Source: Isoperla grammatica
Taxonomy: Eukaryota; Arthropoda; Insecta; Plecoptera; Perlodidae
Reading direction: 5' to 3'
DNA: 64,000 bases
NCBI GenBank assembly: GCA_945910005.1
Contig: OX246747.1
Location: forward strand, 5,576,274-5,640,273
Position numbers and translations under genes: made by a program. The notes below the pieces were generated by a model. The model was not told the DNA's origin and searched no databases. It was given only the letters and a program-made list of their open reading frames with translations. Below, one piece after another: positions 63,393 through 64,000 of this stretch (within the stretch, counting starts at the first letter, position 1; every line of letters begins with the position of its first letter).

Positions 63393-64000
63393 AGTTAAAC
63401 CATATATAACAGCAAACGTTTACTTGCCAATGGCTGAGTTTCGCATTTTTAAATTGCATTTTTTGGTGTTAAAAGCAGCAAATTTTATTTTAAACCTATT
63501 TGTGAACGTAGCTGTAACAAACGCATTGTTAACAAAGATCTCCTGCCATTCACTGTGGGCAAATTCAAATTCACCCAACCAAACATTACATTTCCCCCAC
63601 GATCGTCGGTTTTGATAGCACCAGGGCTTCTCGATGTAGGCCTACTGTCTATGGGTGGATTGATCTGTACAGGATTTTTGATACGAGTTTCGTCAAGGGC
63701 AATGTGATTTTTTTGTCAGTACCAACATATACAAGTCTTAGCTATATTCGGGCCACATTGTTTCACTGACGACGCTGTCATTGGCTTACACCCATTGTTT
63801 GTCTACCAGTAAGCGACAAGTGTAGTGGTCTGAGCTCACTCCCCCCACATGCAGAACAGCAGCACAGCAGAACATGGTTTTTGGTTTTTGGAGCTGGAAA
63901 TACTTGGAGCTAAAAGCACACACGCAAGGTGTTTACGTGTTAACTTTGTTGCTAACCTTAAGCTCATTTTGGTGTCTTTTTCATAAAAGTCTTCTTTACA
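63393..64000. other. Right-edge region
   Basis: A minus frame at about 63424-63600 reads WLGEFEFAHSEWQEIFVNNA and may be an N-terminal exon of a repeat-encoded protein, unconfirmed. Otherwise no feature. Confidence 0.3.

Overview
The window is metazoan nuclear DNA, AT-rich, built almost entirely of transposable elements in many stages of decay. No uninterrupted long gene is visible and all protein matches are to element families, apart from a few small intron-bearing genes of transposon-derived type (Myb/SANT-like and DUF4806-like). The split exons with GT/AG borders, the very frequent palindrome TAGGCCTA, the LINE types, and a SINE head resembling one I remember from gastropod and bivalve SINEs point to a marine invertebrate, perhaps a lophotrochozoan such as a mollusc. 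The species cannot be named from the sequence.

Layout. 0-10 kb: a SINE, a hAT transposase relic split by a rearranged Ty3/gypsy insertion, a Harbinger-type Myb/SANT accessory gene, a LINE 3' end, hAT remnants and two non-autonomous hAT elements with perfect 8-bp target duplications. 10-19 kb: LINE ORF1, a transposase-like gene of unknown superfamily with a duplicated domain, a piggyBac relic, and an element with about 400-bp inverted arms. 19-29 kb: a 94-bp satellite, a SINE, a TTAA hairpin MITE inside a BED-finger exon, a candidate tyrosine recombinase, a Harbinger-like MITE, gypsy Pol, Tigger and hAT relics. 29-36 kb: a 4.9-kb non-autonomous LTR element with apparently identical 716-bp LTRs inside a CR1-like LINE ORF1. 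36-52 kb: nested SINEs, a HARBI1-like transposase, DUF4806-like genes and a LINE with an RNase H domain. 52-56 kb: a Penelope-like reverse transcriptase split by a 2.27-kb foldback element, then another reverse transcriptase. 56-64 kb: a four-exon NAIF1-like Myb/SANT gene, tRNA-type SINEs, a DDE transposase with recognisable D, D and E motifs, and more SINEs.

The most notable system is one SINE-like superfamily present in more than a dozen copies. It is modular: two alternative 5' heads (A and B), two alternative bodies (1 and 2) and one shared tail. Head A folds by eye into the nested double pseudoknot of an HDV-like self-cleaving ribozyme. P1 starts exactly at the element's first base, as fixed by target-site duplications. 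Several copies recombine heads, bodies and even a LINE 3' end, suggesting template switching. Removing individual SINEs often restores the reading frame of the transposon gene they landed in, so insertion order can be read.

All assignments are by eye from motifs; no database search or folding program was run.
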